The position numbers and the translations under genes are program-made. Shown here piece after piece: positions 63,875 to 64,000 of a DNA stretch of 64,000 nt; position 1 is the stretch's first letter; each line of letters opens with the position of its first letter. The notes beneath the pieces were generated by a model. That model saw nothing but the letters and a program-made list of their open reading frames with translations. It was not told the DNA's origin and did not search any database. Source of the DNA: Allorhodopirellula solitaria (GTDB lineage Bacteria > Planctomycetota > Planctomycetia > Pirellulales > Pirellulaceae); NCBI RefSeq assembly GCF_007859855.1, contig NZ_SJPK01000005.1, positions 382,045-446,044 on the forward strand, written 5' to 3'.

Positions 63875-64000
63875 GGGTGCGATCCGCTTGGTGCGCTCGA
63901 CGAGTCCTGCATCACGCTGTTTCCAAATTGATAAGGTCGCCGACGGTCGGTTTTGACTGGAGCCAGTTCTCATAGACGGCATCCCACACTCCACTGAGCA
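63875..64000 (-). mobile_element. IS4-like element end (continues past window)
   Basis: 126 bp matching 22086-22211 with a few substitutions. On the minus strand it encodes LLSGVWDAVYENWLQSKPTV, then GDLINLETA and a stop, probably a transposase C-terminus, followed by ~35 bp to the element edge. The homology stops exactly where helicase sequence begins. It runs off the right edge, so the full IS, and whether the helicase 5' half lies beyond it, cannot be seen. Confidence 0.6.

Overview
The window looks like a chromosomal segment of a Planctomycetota bacterium, most likely a Pirellulales (Rhodopirellula-like) species. The evidence is the gene content: a DUF1501/DUF1800 pair, ECF sigma factors next to Pkn-type kinases, giant M56 proteases carrying carboxypeptidase-regulatory repeats, REP-associated (Y1/HUH) transposases, and many palindromic repeats between genes. 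This rests on recognised protein families, not on a database search. I saw no rRNA, tRNA or CRISPR array.

Layout. 0-8 kb: the tail of an O-antigen-ligase-like membrane protein, then a divergent envelope exporter set (TolC-like outer-membrane factor; GAF-HlyD adaptor; HlyD adaptor; M50-protease/HlyD fusion). 8.3-11 kb: a foldback repeat and sucC-sucD of the TCA cycle. 11-23 kb: an accessory zone with MITE-like elements, dispersed repeats, three RAYT copies (two broken, one with a damaged HUH motif), an Abi_C-type abortive-infection protein, a tyrosine recombinase, an ABC-3C-type defence operon (effector, middle component, DUF2326 ATPase), and a toxin-antitoxin pair whose ParE-like toxin has an in-frame amber codon. 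23.3-31 kb: divergent nitrate-respiration operons, napD-napA-tetraheme NapB-like-NapF/G-like-hypothetical on the minus strand and tetraheme cytochrome-FeS protein-NrfD on the plus strand, with an inverted-repeat operator candidate between them.

31-35.5 kb is a gene graveyard: a second MITE copy, palindromic elements, tails of GDPD and M28 genes, and decayed ADP-ribosylglycohydrolase, macro-domain and nucleotidyltransferase genes. The nucleotidyltransferase gene is split by a 311-bp foldback element whose removal restores the reading frame exactly. 35.6-38 kb: an ECF sigma factor and membrane Ser/Thr kinase. 38-40 kb: a proline-rich acidic protein with a clear terminator, and gene remnants. 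40-52.4 kb: two divergent BlaI-M56 systems; the left one runs on by overlapping starts into DUF1800 and DUF1501. 52.5-56.8 kb: ECF sigma, TM anti-sigma-like protein and exported protein; then another ECF sigma with a pseudogene kinase.

57.9-64 kb: a PIN/RHH toxin-antitoxin pair, a TspO gene with an early UGA, a T5orf172 GIY-YIG-like protein, and a minus-strand cluster of helicase, 124-aa protein, GIY-YIG nuclease and receiver-like/zinc-ribbon protein. The helicase gene is cut at its 5' side by an IS4-like transposase end that also occurs near 22.1 kb. The overall picture is a core of intact metabolic and signalling operons separated by islands of defence genes, small non-autonomous palindromic elements and recently dead genes.
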